DNA of 55,958 nt from an uncultured Pseudomonadota bacterium (GTDB lineage Bacteria > Pseudomonadota > Gammaproteobacteria > Burkholderiales > Methylophilaceae): assembly GCA_903860085.1 (NCBI GenBank), contig CAIOPD010000071.1, forward strand, positions 1-55,958, written 5' to 3'. The notes under the pieces are model-generated. The model saw nothing but the letters and a program-made list of their open reading frames with translations, was not told the origin of the DNA and searched no databases. Shown here one piece after another: positions 32,677 to 41,592 of the stretch (the first letter of the stretch is position 1; every line of letters starts with the position of its first letter). Both the position numbers and the translations under genes were made by a program.

Positions 32677-34845
32677 TTAAGCTGCATTGTCAATCAACAG
32701 TGGAATGCTAATTGTCACAATAGCGCCACTTGCATTTGCAAGGTTATTTTGGTCTGTAGTCAATTTGGATAGATTTTCAATCTTAATGCTACCCTTATGT
32801 TCGTCAATAATTTTCTTGACGATAGCCAAACCAAGACCAGTACCGTGAGGTTTTGTGGTGATATAAGGTTCAAAAATATGCGACATCATCTCGGCTGGGA
32901 ACCCGCTGCCATTATCTTTTACCGATAACACAAGCATGCCATTCATCACTTCTGTCTTCACTGAAATGATGGGTTGTGCATGCTGAGCAAGAGCGTCTTG
33001 CGCATTTTGTAATAAATTATGAATCACTTGTCTTAGCATAGTGCTATCACCTTCTATGCTGCCAGCTTTCTTAGCTAAAGAAAGTTCTATCTGAATACCA
33101 GTCAGTTCGTAAAGAGAGATCACCTCATGAATTAATGCATTTAAGTCTAAGCGCTCTAATTTCGGTGCGGGAGAGCGTGCATATTCACTGAATTCATTGA
33201 CCATCCGCTTCATCGCATCCACTTGATTGACGATAGTTTCGGTGGAACGTTTTAATATTTCTGCATCGGATGCATCTAACTTTCCCAGAAATTTATGTGC
33301 AATACGTTCTGCGGATAATTGAATTGGGGTCAATGGATTTTTGATTTCATGTGCCAATCGCCTAGCCACTTCGCCCCAAGCTGCATCACGTTGCGCCTGC
33401 ACCATGGTAGTAGCATCATCAAACACAGCAACATACCCTCCATCTGGCAACCGCGTACCGCGTAAGGTTAAAATTTGCTTACCTTGCGCATTTACTAATT
33501 CAATTTGCGTTTGCGCCTCATCTTTTTGGCTATTCCTATTCTCTATGTCCTGCTGACTATGCAATTTAATCGCCTGCAAAAACTCAGATAGCTGCGGCTG
33601 CTTCGTCATGACTTTCGCCAAGCTAAACCCAACGTAACGCTCCAACTCTACACCTAGAATATTGGCCGCAGCTTGGTTAAAAGTGCGTAACTCACCATGC
33701 TCATTGAGTGCCATTACACCAGAAGACAAATGCGCGAGTATGGTTTCTAGATAACCTCGTGCGGCCTCAACTCGATCGCGATTACTGTCCGCGGCTTTAG
33801 TCGCATCGCTTAATTGACGCGTCATACTATTAAACGAGGCAACCAACACCCCTAGCTCATCTTTACCATGTTCAGGTAGGACTATGCTGTAGTCGCCACT
33901 AGCGATTGCTTTGGTGCCCTCAGCAAGCACCGTGAGCGGCGCTGATAATCGACGACTCAGTACAAAGGCAATCGCAACGGCACTAAGCATCGCCAACATC
34001 ATCACCAAGGTTAAGGTTAGCGCAAAGACCTCGCGTAATGAAGCCCTGCTATAGGAAAGCTTTTGATAATCCTGATACACATCCTGCACTGCTTCTGCAG
34101 TAGCGGCAAGCGTCTTGGGCACAGGTTGCAACAATTGCAAAATTGTTGTTTCTCCAGCGAGGTCTTGCACCGCCACTGGCACTAACACCCTTAAATACAA
34201 ACCTTTTTTACCTAGCGGCTCAATACTGCCTACAATATGCTGCCGCGCTTGTCTAAGTTGAGTCACACTTGGCAGTTCTGGCAAAAAACTACTAGAGTCA
34301 CTGCTCGATACAGCCAAAATTCTTCCTTGCAATGTAAGTAATGTAGCGTCCTGTATGCCACTTTTTTCACGCAGATCATTGAGCAGAGAGAAATGAGTAT
34401 TGGTTGGCTGAAATGCAAGGCTTGTCGCCATGCTTTCACCTTTTTCTTTCACATCAGCCAACATAACATCCAAAGCCGTACGACCTAAATTAAGCCCACC
34501 CTCTAACGCAGCCTCAACCTTAACGTTAAACCAAGATTCAATTGAGCGCGTTAAAAAATTTACCGATACTAGGTATACGATTAAGCCAGGAATAATTGCC
34601 ATAAGTGCAAAGGTAGTCAGTAGTCGCATGGTGAAGCGACTACCCATCACGCGCTGACGGATTTTTTTATAGATGCCGAATAGTTGAAGCGCAATCAATA
34701 GCACAAGAAAAACTGCTAAGACTATATTGAGGGTGACTAGCAAGGTATAGTATTCGCCAGATGCCGCAGTATTGGCGCTGGAATTTGAGAGTAGATAAAG
34801 TAAGAACGCGCCTAAAGCAGTGCTAACAAATACGATGTATCTCAT
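32677..34845 (-). CDS. NtrY-like sensor histidine kinase
   Basis: 722-residue membrane sensor. N-terminal helices (SALGAFLLYLL-type, LVLLIALQLFGIY, LLTTFALMAIIPGLIVYLVSVNF) flank a periplasmic sensing region of about 160 residues. Then come a further helix, HAMP (RRLSAPLTVLAEGTKAIASGDY), PAS near 370-470, HisKA with the phospho-His in AHEIKNPLTPIQLSAERI and the ATPase domain (LLQNAQDAL, DNGSGFP, GTGLGLAIVKKI). In other proteobacteria NtrYX responds to nitrogen, oxygen or envelope state. It abuts DUF4390 (1 bp overlap) and precedes ntrX. Confidence 0.93.
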   Translation of the reverse strand: MRYIVFVSTALGAFLLYLLSNSSANTAASGEYYTLLVTLNIVLAVFLVLLIALQLFGIYKKIRQRVMGSRFTMRLLTTFALMAIIPGLIVYLVSVNFLTRSIESWFNVKVEAALEGGLNLGRTALDVMLADVKEKGESMATSLAFQPTNTHFSLLNDLREKSGIQDATLLTLQGRILAVSSSDSSSFLPELPSVTQLRQARQHIVGSIEPLGKKGLYLRVLVPVAVQDLAGETTILQLLQPVPKTLAATAEAVQDVYQDYQKLSYSRASLREVFALTLTLVMMLAMLSAVAIAFVLSRRLSAPLTVLAEGTKAIASGDYSIVLPEHGKDELGVLVASFNSMTRQLSDATKAADSNRDRVEAARGYLETILAHLSSGVMALNEHGELRTFNQAAANILGVELERYVGFSLAKVMTKQPQLSEFLQAIKLHSQQDIENRNSQKDEAQTQIELVNAQGKQILTLRGTRLPDGGYVAVFDDATTMVQAQRDAAWGEVARRLAHEIKNPLTPIQLSAERIAHKFLGKLDASDAEILKRSTETIVNQVDAMKRMVNEFSEYARSPAPKLERLDLNALIHEVISLYELTGIQIELSLAKKAGSIEGDSTMLRQVIHNLLQNAQDALAQHAQPIISVKTEVMNGMLVLSVKDNGSGFPAEMMSHIFEPYITTKPHGTGLGLAIVKKIIDEHKGSIKIENLSKLTTDQNNLANASGAIVTISIPLLIDNAA

Positions 34846-35426
34846 TATTTAGATTCTGATTTTAGTAAGCTTGGTGACCATTCAAAGCGTTGCGAACTCA
34901 TTTTCCAATCATTGCTACCTAGTGCATCTACTTGCAATGATTTTGGCAGCTTCTTATGGTCCAGGCGCATCAATAAAATGGCGCGATATATCAGCCCTTT
35001 ATCCAGCTCGGATTTTTGCATCACTTTTAAATCTCGCACCGTAGCCAAATCCTGTTGGGCTTCCGCTAGTGTGGCAAAGGTTTTTTGCTGATCGCCTCGT
35101 ATCACTAAATACTGACGGGATAGCGCGTGGTAGCTCAAAACAATTCTTTGTGAAACCGTTTTTATTTCATCATCAAACCAATATTTTCGCGGCGTCACTA
35201 ATTGAAATTCAATTAAAAAATTAAGCTCGAAACCTTTATTGACCGCCTGCTCCACTTCTTCCGTAAACTTCACATCTACATCAGCATTAAGTACGTAGTC
35301 GTCCTCGAGCGCGACTAGATCTGCGCTTCTTATATTTAAACTACTACTGGCGGCGTTGGCGCTGGTGGCTAGGAAGGCCAACAGGCAAATGCACAAAAGT
35401 TGTTTAGTTTTTTTGTAGCAATGCAT
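34845..35426 (-). CDS. Exported DUF4390 protein
   Basis: About 193 residues. The signal peptide MHCYKKTKQLLCICLLAFLATSANA is followed by the DUF4390 domain (VDVKFTEEVEQAVNKGFELNFLIEFQLVTPRKYWFDDE). Function is unknown; the gene nearly always lies between rsmB and ntrY in betaproteobacteria, suggesting a role in what NtrY senses. The open frame extends to 35537, but that part reads through rsmB and lacks a signal peptide. I use the ATG that gives one, which overlaps rsmB by 23 bp. Confidence 0.8.
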   Translation of the reverse strand: MHCYKKTKQLLCICLLAFLATSANAASSSLNIRSADLVALEDDYVLNADVDVKFTEEVEQAVNKGFELNFLIEFQLVTPRKYWFDDEIKTVSQRIVLSYHALSRQYLVIRGDQQKTFATLAEAQQDLATVRDLKVMQKSELDKGLIYRAILLMRLDHKKLPKSLQVDALGSNDWKMSSQRFEWSPSLLKSESK

Positions 35427-36708
35427 AAAAAAAGCCGTCATGAGCTGTTGAAGGAATAAGCTGTCCATTAATGTTCGTAATACTACTTTGGGGATGGCCA
35501 ATTGGAAGCTCAAATGGTATTTGCTTGGCATCCGCATTATTTAACAAGAACTTGTCCACCTGCCCCTGATTTTCTTCATTAAAAATTGAACAAGTTACAT
35601 AGAGCAATTTACCACCCTTTGCCAACATCTGCCATAAACTCGGTAGAATTTTCGCTTGTTGCGCAGCAAAAGAAGGAATATCAGCCTCTCGACGTAACCA
35701 TTTAATATCAACATGACGGCGCACGATGCCGGAAGCCGTACAAGGCACATCAGCCAAAATTCTATCAAATACCACGCCGTCCCACCAACTAGCAGAGCCA
35801 GCATCACCCACAATTAAATTAGACCTTAATTGCAGGCGATCTAGATTACTTTGCACCCGCTGCAGGCGAGCCTCATCGCTATCAAGTGAAGTCATGTTCA
35901 CGTTGGCTAACTCAAGTATATGCCCAGTTTTTCCGCCAGGAGCGCAACAAGCATCCAGAACACGCGAATTGACTTCTAAATCTAATAAGTGTGCCGCAAG
36001 TTGTGCTCCATAGTCTTGCACAGAAACAATACCGTCAGTAAAACCAGGAATTTTTTCTACCGATTGTGGACGACTTAAAGTCACAGCCTGAGGGCCAATC
36101 ACACTAGACTCTATGTCTTGGCGCGTTAATAATTGGATGTAATCGTTAATACTAATTTTTTTTGTATTAACGCGTAAGGTCATCGGTGGATGCTGATTGC
36201 CAGTTTCTAATATGCCCTGCCAATGCTGAGGATACTGAATTTTGAGTTTGTTAATCCACCACTGCGGATAAGAGTAAGTTGCGACTTCGCTAGTTTTTAA
36301 TGCGCCCGCCAACTGCTCTTTTTGGCGTAAAAAATTACGCAAAATCGCATTGACCAAACCTTTTGCCCAGCTTTTGGCTGCTGGTCTTTTTAGCTCACTA
36401 ACCGCATGTACAGCTTGATTGACAACGGTAAATGCATCGGCTTTATCATGCAACAGTTGAAAAACTGCCACCAACAGCAAAGCATGTATACGGTCATCGG
36501 TGAGCTGTTTTTCTAAAAGCTGAGTTAAGTAAGCTTCAATTTCACCATAAAAGCGCAATGTGCCATAACTTAGATCTTGAGCGGCGCCACGTTGCTGTGG
36601 TGTGGCATCAGGAAACGCGGCAAGAGCAGCGGGTAACGCTAAGGTTAAGTTGCGTCCAGACAAGACTTGGTTAACAGCATTGGCGGCGATTTGTTGGGAT
36701 ATATACAA
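35404..36708 (-). CDS. rsmB: 16S rRNA m5C967 methyltransferase RsmB
   Basis: 434 residues. The N-terminal NusB-like RNA-binding domain (LSYGTLRFYGEIEAYLTQLLEK, VNAILRNFLRQK) is followed by the SAM methyltransferase domain: VLDACCAPGGKTGHILELA, ADVPCTASGIVRRHVDIKW and the catalytic cysteine in YVTCSIFNEEN. It methylates C967 of 16S rRNA. The start is a TTG codon; no ATG fits the conserved N-terminus (NAVNQVLSGRNLT). It belongs to the classic def-fmt-rsmB group. Confidence 0.93.
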   Translation of the reverse strand: MYISQQIAANAVNQVLSGRNLTLALPAALAAFPDATPQQRGAAQDLSYGTLRFYGEIEAYLTQLLEKQLTDDRIHALLLVAVFQLLHDKADAFTVVNQAVHAVSELKRPAAKSWAKGLVNAILRNFLRQKEQLAGALKTSEVATYSYPQWWINKLKIQYPQHWQGILETGNQHPPMTLRVNTKKISINDYIQLLTRQDIESSVIGPQAVTLSRPQSVEKIPGFTDGIVSVQDYGAQLAAHLLDLEVNSRVLDACCAPGGKTGHILELANVNMTSLDSDEARLQRVQSNLDRLQLRSNLIVGDAGSASWWDGVVFDRILADVPCTASGIVRRHVDIKWLRREADIPSFAAQQAKILPSLWQMLAKGGKLLYVTCSIFNEENQGQVDKFLLNNADAKQIPFELPIGHPQSSITNINGQLIPSTAHDGFFYALLQKN

Positions 36709-36791
36709 AGAGAACTTTCTTAAAAATGAATACCTATTGGTTAGGTGTTGATTTTACTTGATAAGTTGATCGCTTGGTTTTTTATGCTGAG

Positions 36792-37724
36792 TTAGCCTGC
36801 AGCAGTAAATATATCGCCTACAGCTAAATTTCGGCTTTGCACAAAGACTTCTGCGTCTAGACGCTTGGCTCCGGGTGCTTGTAGCTCCGTAATTCTCAAC
36901 AAACCATCGCCACAACCAACCAAAATGCCGGAATCAATCGCAACAACTTCACCGGGCTCGCCATGACCAGACTCTGCGACCGCCATCCAAATACGACAAA
37001 CCTCTCCCTTGAGCTGGCTTTGGGCGACTGGAAAAGGATTAAACGCACGCACTTGGCGTGATATTTCAGTCGCACTTTTATGCCAATCAATCGCAGCTTC
37101 AGATTTATCTAACTTATGTGCATAGGTCACCAAAGACTCATCCTGCGGCGTGGCAGGCAGTTTTCCAGTTTTCTCTAAAGTTGCTATAGCCTCTACCATG
37201 AGCTTGGCGCCAACTAAACTTAAGGCATCATGTAAAATCTGCGTAGTGTCTGTGTTAGTAATCGCAACTACGCCTCGACTCACCATGGCGCCAGCATCCA
37301 AGGCCGGCACGACCTCCATAATAGTCACACCAGTTTCGATGTCGCCAGCTAATATTGATCGATGAATCGGCGCTGCACCACGCCAGCGCGGCAATAAAGA
37401 GGCGTGGATATTGTAACAACCAAAACGCGGCATATGCAGGATAACTGTGGGGATAATAAGACCATAGGCGGCAACAATCATCACATCAGCATGCGTCGCA
37501 GCAATTTGTTCTTGCACCTCAGCATCTTTCAAAGTGGCTGGCTGAAAGACTGTAATCTGGTGTTGCTCGGCTAATAATTTAACTGGACTGGCTTTTAGCT
37601 TCATACCGCGTCCGGCAGGCCGATCGGGTTGTGTAAGTACCATTACAATTTCATGTCCAGCAGCAATTAGGGCTGCTAGCGCAGGAACCGCGAACTCTGG
37701 CGTACCAGCAAAAATAATTTTCAA
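36792..37724 (-). CDS. fmt: Methionyl-tRNA formyltransferase
   Basis: 310 residues. It transfers formyl from 10-formyl-THF to initiator Met-tRNA. The catalytic domain has MKIIFAGTPEFAVPALAAL, NIHASLLPRWRGAAPIHRSI (Asn/His active site and SLLPxxRG loop) and GVTIMEVVPALDAGAMV; the OB-fold C-terminal domain follows residue 205. It lies 9 bp after def, so formylation and deformylation enzymes are made together. Confidence 0.97.
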   Translation of the reverse strand: MKIIFAGTPEFAVPALAALIAAGHEIVMVLTQPDRPAGRGMKLKASPVKLLAEQHQITVFQPATLKDAEVQEQIAATHADVMIVAAYGLIIPTVILHMPRFGCYNIHASLLPRWRGAAPIHRSILAGDIETGVTIMEVVPALDAGAMVSRGVVAITNTDTTQILHDALSLVGAKLMVEAIATLEKTGKLPATPQDESLVTYAHKLDKSEAAIDWHKSATEISRQVRAFNPFPVAQSQLKGEVCRIWMAVAESGHGEPGEVVAIDSGILVGCGDGLLRITELQAPGAKRLDAEVFVQSRNLAVGDIFTAAG

Positions 37725-37733
37725 GTACGATCC

Positions 37734-38264
37734 TTAAATATTGTTGTGGTGTTGTTTTGTAGGTTCATTATCACGAAGCTGCTTAAGCATTTTACTTTTA
37801 ATACGATTGCGTTTAAGCGGAGATAAATACTCCACAAAGACTCTTCCCAATAAATGGTCTATTTCATGTTGGATACAGACGCTCAATAAACCATGTGCTT
37901 TCAATGTGAATTTTTGACCTTCATGGTTGAGGGCTTCAACTGTCACTTTCTCCGCCCTTGTTACATTTTCATAGATTCCGGGCACAGATAAGCAACCCTC
38001 TTCATAATCTTGCTCACCACTACTAGCAATAATTTTAGGGTTAATAAACACCTGTAATTTATCTTTTGTCTCACTTGTGTCAATAATGAGTAATTGGATA
38101 TGCGCATTAACCTGCGTTGCTGCCAAGCCTATGCCTGGCGCATCGTACATGGTCTCTGCCATATCGTTGATTAATTGACGAATTTTTGCATCCACTTCTA
38201 TTACTGGTTTAGCTACCGTATGTAGGCGCGGGTCTGGATAATTAAGAATATTTAAAATTGCCAT
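37734..38264 (-). CDS. def: Peptide deformylase
   Basis: 176-residue metallohydrolase removing N-formyl groups from new proteins. The three motifs are PGIGLAATQVNAHIQ, EEGCLSVPG (metal Cys) and QHEIDHLLGRVF (HExxH). The Lys/Arg-rich end (LKRNRIKSKMLKQLRDN) is typical. It is the first gene of the minus-strand operon. The upstream region has TATAAA-like -10 sequences, but I could not fix a single promoter. Confidence 0.97.
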   Translation of the reverse strand: MAILNILNYPDPRLHTVAKPVIEVDAKIRQLINDMAETMYDAPGIGLAATQVNAHIQLLIIDTSETKDKLQVFINPKIIASSGEQDYEEGCLSVPGIYENVTRAEKVTVEALNHEGQKFTLKAHGLLSVCIQHEIDHLLGRVFVEYLSPLKRNRIKSKMLKQLRDNEPTKQHHNNI

Positions 38265-38372
38265 ATGTACTCTATTTATTTCTTTAAAAATTTTATAAGC
38301 GAATTAATAACGTGATAAATTTCACTCAATAATACCGTTTTGCCACACATGTTTAACTAAGGCTATCGACAT

Positions 38373-38600
38373 ATGTATATCCACATTATAGCGCTGCTCA
38401 TGTTTTGTTGCATAAGCTTTGGCGCTTATGCAGGAGAAGACCGCCTTAAAAATGAGCATGAATATCGCCACTTGGCGACCAAAGATGATGTCTTGCTGGG
38501 AATATTAGTTAACTGCCTTGATAGTTCTTTGCCATGGTGTAAAGTGGTGGAGTTAAATCACATCCAAACTAAAAATCTACATTTAATTTCCACTATATGA
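38373..38600 (+). CDS. Small exported protein, unknown
   Basis: 75 residues with a convincing signal peptide (MYIHIIALLMFCCISFGAYAG); the mature part is polar, with two cysteines that could form a disulfide. I recognise no family. Its last four bases overlap the dprA start (ATGA), suggesting translational coupling. In related genomes a LysM-domain exported protein often occupies this place between def and dprA; this could be a reduced relative, but no LysM motif is visible. Confidence 0.5.
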   Translation: MYIHIIALLMFCCISFGAYAGEDRLKNEHEYRHLATKDDVLLGILVNCLDSSLPWCKVVELNHIQTKNLHLISTI

Positions 38601-39547
38601 ATATTAACAAAAGCGAGGATCTCGCAGAGAAAACCTTGTGGATTGGCTTAAGTAAAATCGATGGTTTAGGTGCGCAAACCTTTTGTGAACTGCTCAAAGT
38701 GTTTGGCAATCCGCGTAATATTTATGCGGCAAGTTTCCAGCAATTAAAAGCTGTAGTTGCCGATCATATTGCTACTGAGATTAGCCGCGGTGTAAATGAA
38801 GAGACTTTGGCAGAATCTATGCGATGGTTGTCGCTAGAGAATAATTTTCTAGTGACCTTAGCCGACTCACACTACCCAAAATCACTACTTGAAATAACTG
38901 ACCCACCCCCAGTTCTCTATGCCAAAGGCAAGTTGGAGCTTTTAAACCAACCTAGCATCGCTATCGTTGGCAGTCGCAACGCTACGACACAAGGTAAAGA
39001 AAATGCGGAAGCTTTTGCCAAAGGCCTTTCTAGCTTCGGCCTTTGCATCGTAAGTGGTTTGGCGTTAGGTATCGATGGCGCGGCACATCGTGGCGCAATG
39101 CAAGCCAACGGATCTACCATCGCTGTAACTGCTACCGGCTTAGATATTGTTTACCCATCCAAGCACCTTGATTTAGCTCACCAAATAGCTAAACATGGAC
39201 TGCTAATCTCAGAGTTCGCTTTGGGCGAAACATCAAAACCACAAAACTTTCCAAGACGGAATCGTTTGATTAGCGGTCTAAGCCTAGGCTGTTTAGTAGT
39301 TGAAGCCAGTCTGCAAAGTGGTTCACAAATCACAGCCCGACTAGCTACAGAACAGGGCCGTGAAGTATTTGTAATTCCAGGCTCCATCCATTCTCCTACT
39401 TCAAAAGGTTGCCATCAATTAATAAAGCAAGGCGCCAAACTGGTGGATAACCTGCAAGATATTATTGAAGATCTCAATTTATCGCATTTAAGTTTGATGC
39501 AAACAAATGCCATAGAGACTCCAACTGACGACAAATTGAACAGCTAG
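38597..39547 (+). CDS. dprA: DNA-processing protein DprA, lacking the C-terminal winged helix
   Basis: 316 residues. DprA protects incoming single-stranded DNA and loads RecA during natural transformation. The N-terminal HhH-like part (GLGAQTFCELLKVFGNPRNIYAA) is followed by the Rossmann core: IAIVGSRNATTQGKENAEAF, IVSGLALGIDGAAHRGAM, TGLDIVYPSKH, PQNFPRRNRLISGLS and EASLQSGSQITARLA. The frame stops at TAG right after the core. The C-terminal winged-helix domain of DprA is missing from the protein but recognisable in disrupted form downstream. The core is enough for DNA and RecA functions in some species, so it may still work. Confidence 0.92.
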   Translation: MNINKSEDLAEKTLWIGLSKIDGLGAQTFCELLKVFGNPRNIYAASFQQLKAVVADHIATEISRGVNEETLAESMRWLSLENNFLVTLADSHYPKSLLEITDPPPVLYAKGKLELLNQPSIAIVGSRNATTQGKENAEAFAKGLSSFGLCIVSGLALGIDGAAHRGAMQANGSTIAVTATGLDIVYPSKHLDLAHQIAKHGLLISEFALGETSKPQNFPRRNRLISGLSLGCLVVEASLQSGSQITARLATEQGREVFVIPGSIHSPTSKGCHQLIKQGAKLVDNLQDIIEDLNLSHLSLMQTNAIETPTDDKLNS

Positions 39548-39680
39548 CTTATGACGCCTATGGGCGATGAACAAATTTGGTTGGCAACTAATTGCTGCTA
39601 AGCCGCTTGACGGTGAGCGAAGTTTGATCCATGCTAAGGTTACATGAATTTATAGGGAGTATCGCTAGCCTAAAAGGGCG
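39548..39680 (+). pseudogene. Decayed winged-helix domain of dprA
   Basis: In frame with dprA after its TAG, the DNA reads PMGDEQIWLATN, like the GDE start of the DprA winged helix. The match then continues in another frame as LTVSEV, an in-frame TGA, then SMLRLHEFIGSIASLKG. This follows the family pattern (xLTVxEV-xxML-xLEL-xGxIASLPG). At least three lesions are needed (TAG, a frameshift, TGA), so a single sequencing error does not explain it. The rest of the 270-bp gap to smg shows no gene. Confidence 0.65.
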
Positions 39681-39817
39681 GACAATATCAAAAGATTATG
39701 TAGTTAGATTTGCAATACAGAATGCTTCATATTCTGTCATTTAAGCACTATGCATAAACCATCACACTTAATTTAAAAGTACTTTATTCAAAAATATTTT
39801 ATTTAAGGATACAAGCT

Positions 39818-40291
39818 ATGTTTGAAGTATTGGTTTATATGTTTGAAAACTACATTGATACCCATTTTAGACCTGACGAAAGTACGCTTTCGAGCGAATT
39901 GTTTGCCGCAGGATTTGATGAGCAAGATATTGACGGTGCATTTAATTGGTTTAATCAGCTTGAGCTTATGGCTGACCAACCAGATATCTACGAAAAAGCC
40001 CACCATGTCAGCACCCGAATTTTTACCAACGATGAATTAAAAAAAATCAGTGGTGAAAGTATCGGTTTTGTTTTATTTTTGGTGCAAGCCAAGATACTCA
40101 ATACCACACAACGCGAGTTGGTGCTTGAACTAGCGATGAACTTACCCCAGCCAGAAATTGGCATTGAAGAGATGCGGTGGATTGTGCTGATGACCACTTG
40201 GGGAGCTAGCAAGTCTGGACCAGATAAAACAAAAGAATATTTGTTTATTGAAGACGCTTTGCTTAATAAACAAAAACCGACACTACATTAG
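39818..40291 (+). CDS. smg: Smg family protein (DUF494)
   Basis: 157 residues of the Smg/DUF494 family: MFEVLVYMFENYIDTHFRPDESTLSSELFAAGFDEQDIDGAFNWFN at the start and EEMRWIVLMTTWG near the end. The protein is cytoplasmic and of unknown function; smg follows dprA in many gamma- and betaproteobacteria. A Shine-Dalgarno-like AAGGA precedes the ATG. Confidence 0.92.
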   Translation: MFEVLVYMFENYIDTHFRPDESTLSSELFAAGFDEQDIDGAFNWFNQLELMADQPDIYEKAHHVSTRIFTNDELKKISGESIGFVLFLVQAKILNTTQRELVLELAMNLPQPEIGIEEMRWIVLMTTWGASKSGPDKTKEYLFIEDALLNKQKPTLH

Positions 40292-40338
40292 TAGCATCGG
40301 CTTTTATTCTTAACTTAAATTGTTGATACCCGTATAGG

Positions 40339-40369
40339 CTTGCGCAAAAACGTGTGGCTTTAGCGCAAG
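40339..40369. terminator. Hairpin between smg and metF, possible two-way terminator
   Basis: CTTGCGC and GCGCAAG pair across a 17-base partly self-pairing loop. On the plus strand TCTTATT follows. It lies directly after the metF stop and about 50 bp after smg. The weak T-run makes this tentative. A second short imperfect hairpin followed by TTTT lies at the smg end. Confidence 0.4.
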
Positions 40370-40371
40370 TC

Positions 40372-41202
40372 TTATTCGTTAATATTTTGAATAATGCTGC
40401 TGATAATTCCGGCTTGATTCAAGGTGTAAAAATGTAAACCTGGCACGCCAACGGCCTGCAAGGTCGCGCACAACTCGCTCACCACATCAACGCCAAACGA
40501 ACGCAGTGAAGCCATATCATCACCATACTCCTCTAGTCGCATTTTCAACCATCGCGGAATCTCAGCCCCACAAATATTAGAAAAACGCGCTAGTTGGGTA
40601 ATGTTATAAATGGGCATAATACCAGGCACAATAGGCACATCAATCCCTGCCGCTGCACATTGATCCATAAATCTAAAATAAGCGTCGGCATTATAGAAAT
40701 ACTGCGTAATCGCTGAGTTGGCTCCTGCATCAATCTTGCGCTTAAGATTAAATATATCGGCCGCTGGTGTTTTGGCTTCAGGATGAAATTCAGGATAGGC
40801 TGCCACTTCTAGATGAAAATGATTGCCAGTTTCCGCGCGAATGAATTCAACTAAATCGAGTGCATAACGAAAATCACCAACACACACTTCGCCTGAGGGC
40901 ACATCACCGCGCAAAGTCACTAAACGTTTAATGCCCTGCGCTTGATAGGCTTGTAATAACGCACGAATTTCAGCCTTGCTTGATGAAACGCACGAGATAT
41001 GTGGCGCAGCTGAAAAACCTTCTTGTTGAATTTCAAACACGGTTTCCATGGTGCGATCGCGCGTAGAGCCGCCAGCGCCAAAGGTAACGGAGAAAAACTC
41101 AGGTTTAAATTTTGCCAACTGAAGGCGCGTTTCACGTAGCTTCTCTACGCCTTCAGTCGTTTTAGGCGGGAAAAACTCGAAGCTAATCGGAGCTATTGTC
41201 AT
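40372..41202 (-). CDS. metF: 5,10-methylenetetrahydrofolate reductase
   Basis: 276-residue FAD enzyme making 5-methyl-THF for methionine synthesis. Motifs: ISFEFFPPKTTEGVEKLRE, FSVTFGAGGSTRDRT, LVTLRGDVP, and AANSAITQYFYNADAYFRFMD-type segment (DAGANSAITQYFYNADAY). PIVPGIMPIYN is also conserved. It is the last gene of the riboswitch-controlled ahcY operon, coupling methyl supply to SAH removal. The gene starts 3 bp after the membrane-protein stop. Confidence 0.97.
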   Translation of the reverse strand: MTIAPISFEFFPPKTTEGVEKLRETRLQLAKFKPEFFSVTFGAGGSTRDRTMETVFEIQQEGFSAAPHISCVSSSKAEIRALLQAYQAQGIKRLVTLRGDVPSGEVCVGDFRYALDLVEFIRAETGNHFHLEVAAYPEFHPEAKTPAADIFNLKRKIDAGANSAITQYFYNADAYFRFMDQCAAAGIDVPIVPGIMPIYNITQLARFSNICGAEIPRWLKMRLEEYGDDMASLRSFGVDVVSELCATLQAVGVPGLHFYTLNQAGIISSIIQNINE

Positions 41203-41205
41203 GTA

Positions 41206-41556
41206 TTAGTCTTTTTTATTATCAATAAAAATGGCTGCTAACAACCAGGAAATTACGCTATAAGCTAGTGCCCCTAAGATTCCAGCCGTCATGGTTTTGA
41301 CTTCAAAACCTACCAGCCAATTACCTACGGCATAAAAAAGTATCCCATTGATTACTAAGATAAATAGCCCTAGCGTCAAGATAGTAATTGGTAAAGTCAA
41401 AATCACTAAAATCGGCTTAATCAACATGTTGACGAAGCCGATTACCAAAGATGCAATTAATGCGGCACTGAACCCAGCCAGATGAATATTAGGAACAAAA
41501 TACGCCACCGCCAATAAGGCGAGAGCATTTAACATCCATATTACCAATAATTTCAT
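41206..41556 (-). CDS. Phage-holin-family (4TMS) membrane protein
   Basis: 116 residues with four predicted membrane helices: LLVIWMLNALALLAVAYFV, ALIASLVIGFVNMLIKPILVIL, LTLGLFILVINGILFYAVG and GILGALAYSVISWLLAAIF. This is the small family annotated as phage holin superfamily IV. In betaproteobacteria it recurs between ahcY and metF; its role in the methyl cycle is unknown, and it is not linked to any phage here. Confidence 0.85.
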   Translation of the reverse strand: MKLLVIWMLNALALLAVAYFVPNIHLAGFSAALIASLVIGFVNMLIKPILVILTLPITILTLGLFILVINGILFYAVGNWLVGFEVKTMTAGILGALAYSVISWLLAAIFIDNKKD

Positions 41557-41592
41557 GTGGCTAATCCTTTAACGCAATTGCCTGCACACCTA

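Noticed and set aside
35427..35537. Longer DUF4390 frame
   Set aside because: It reads through rsmB codons in another frame and removes the signal peptide from the N-terminus.
41206..41556. Prophage remnant suggested by the holin-like protein
   Set aside because: No lysin, capsid, integrase or att site is near, and the gene is part of a conserved metabolic operon.
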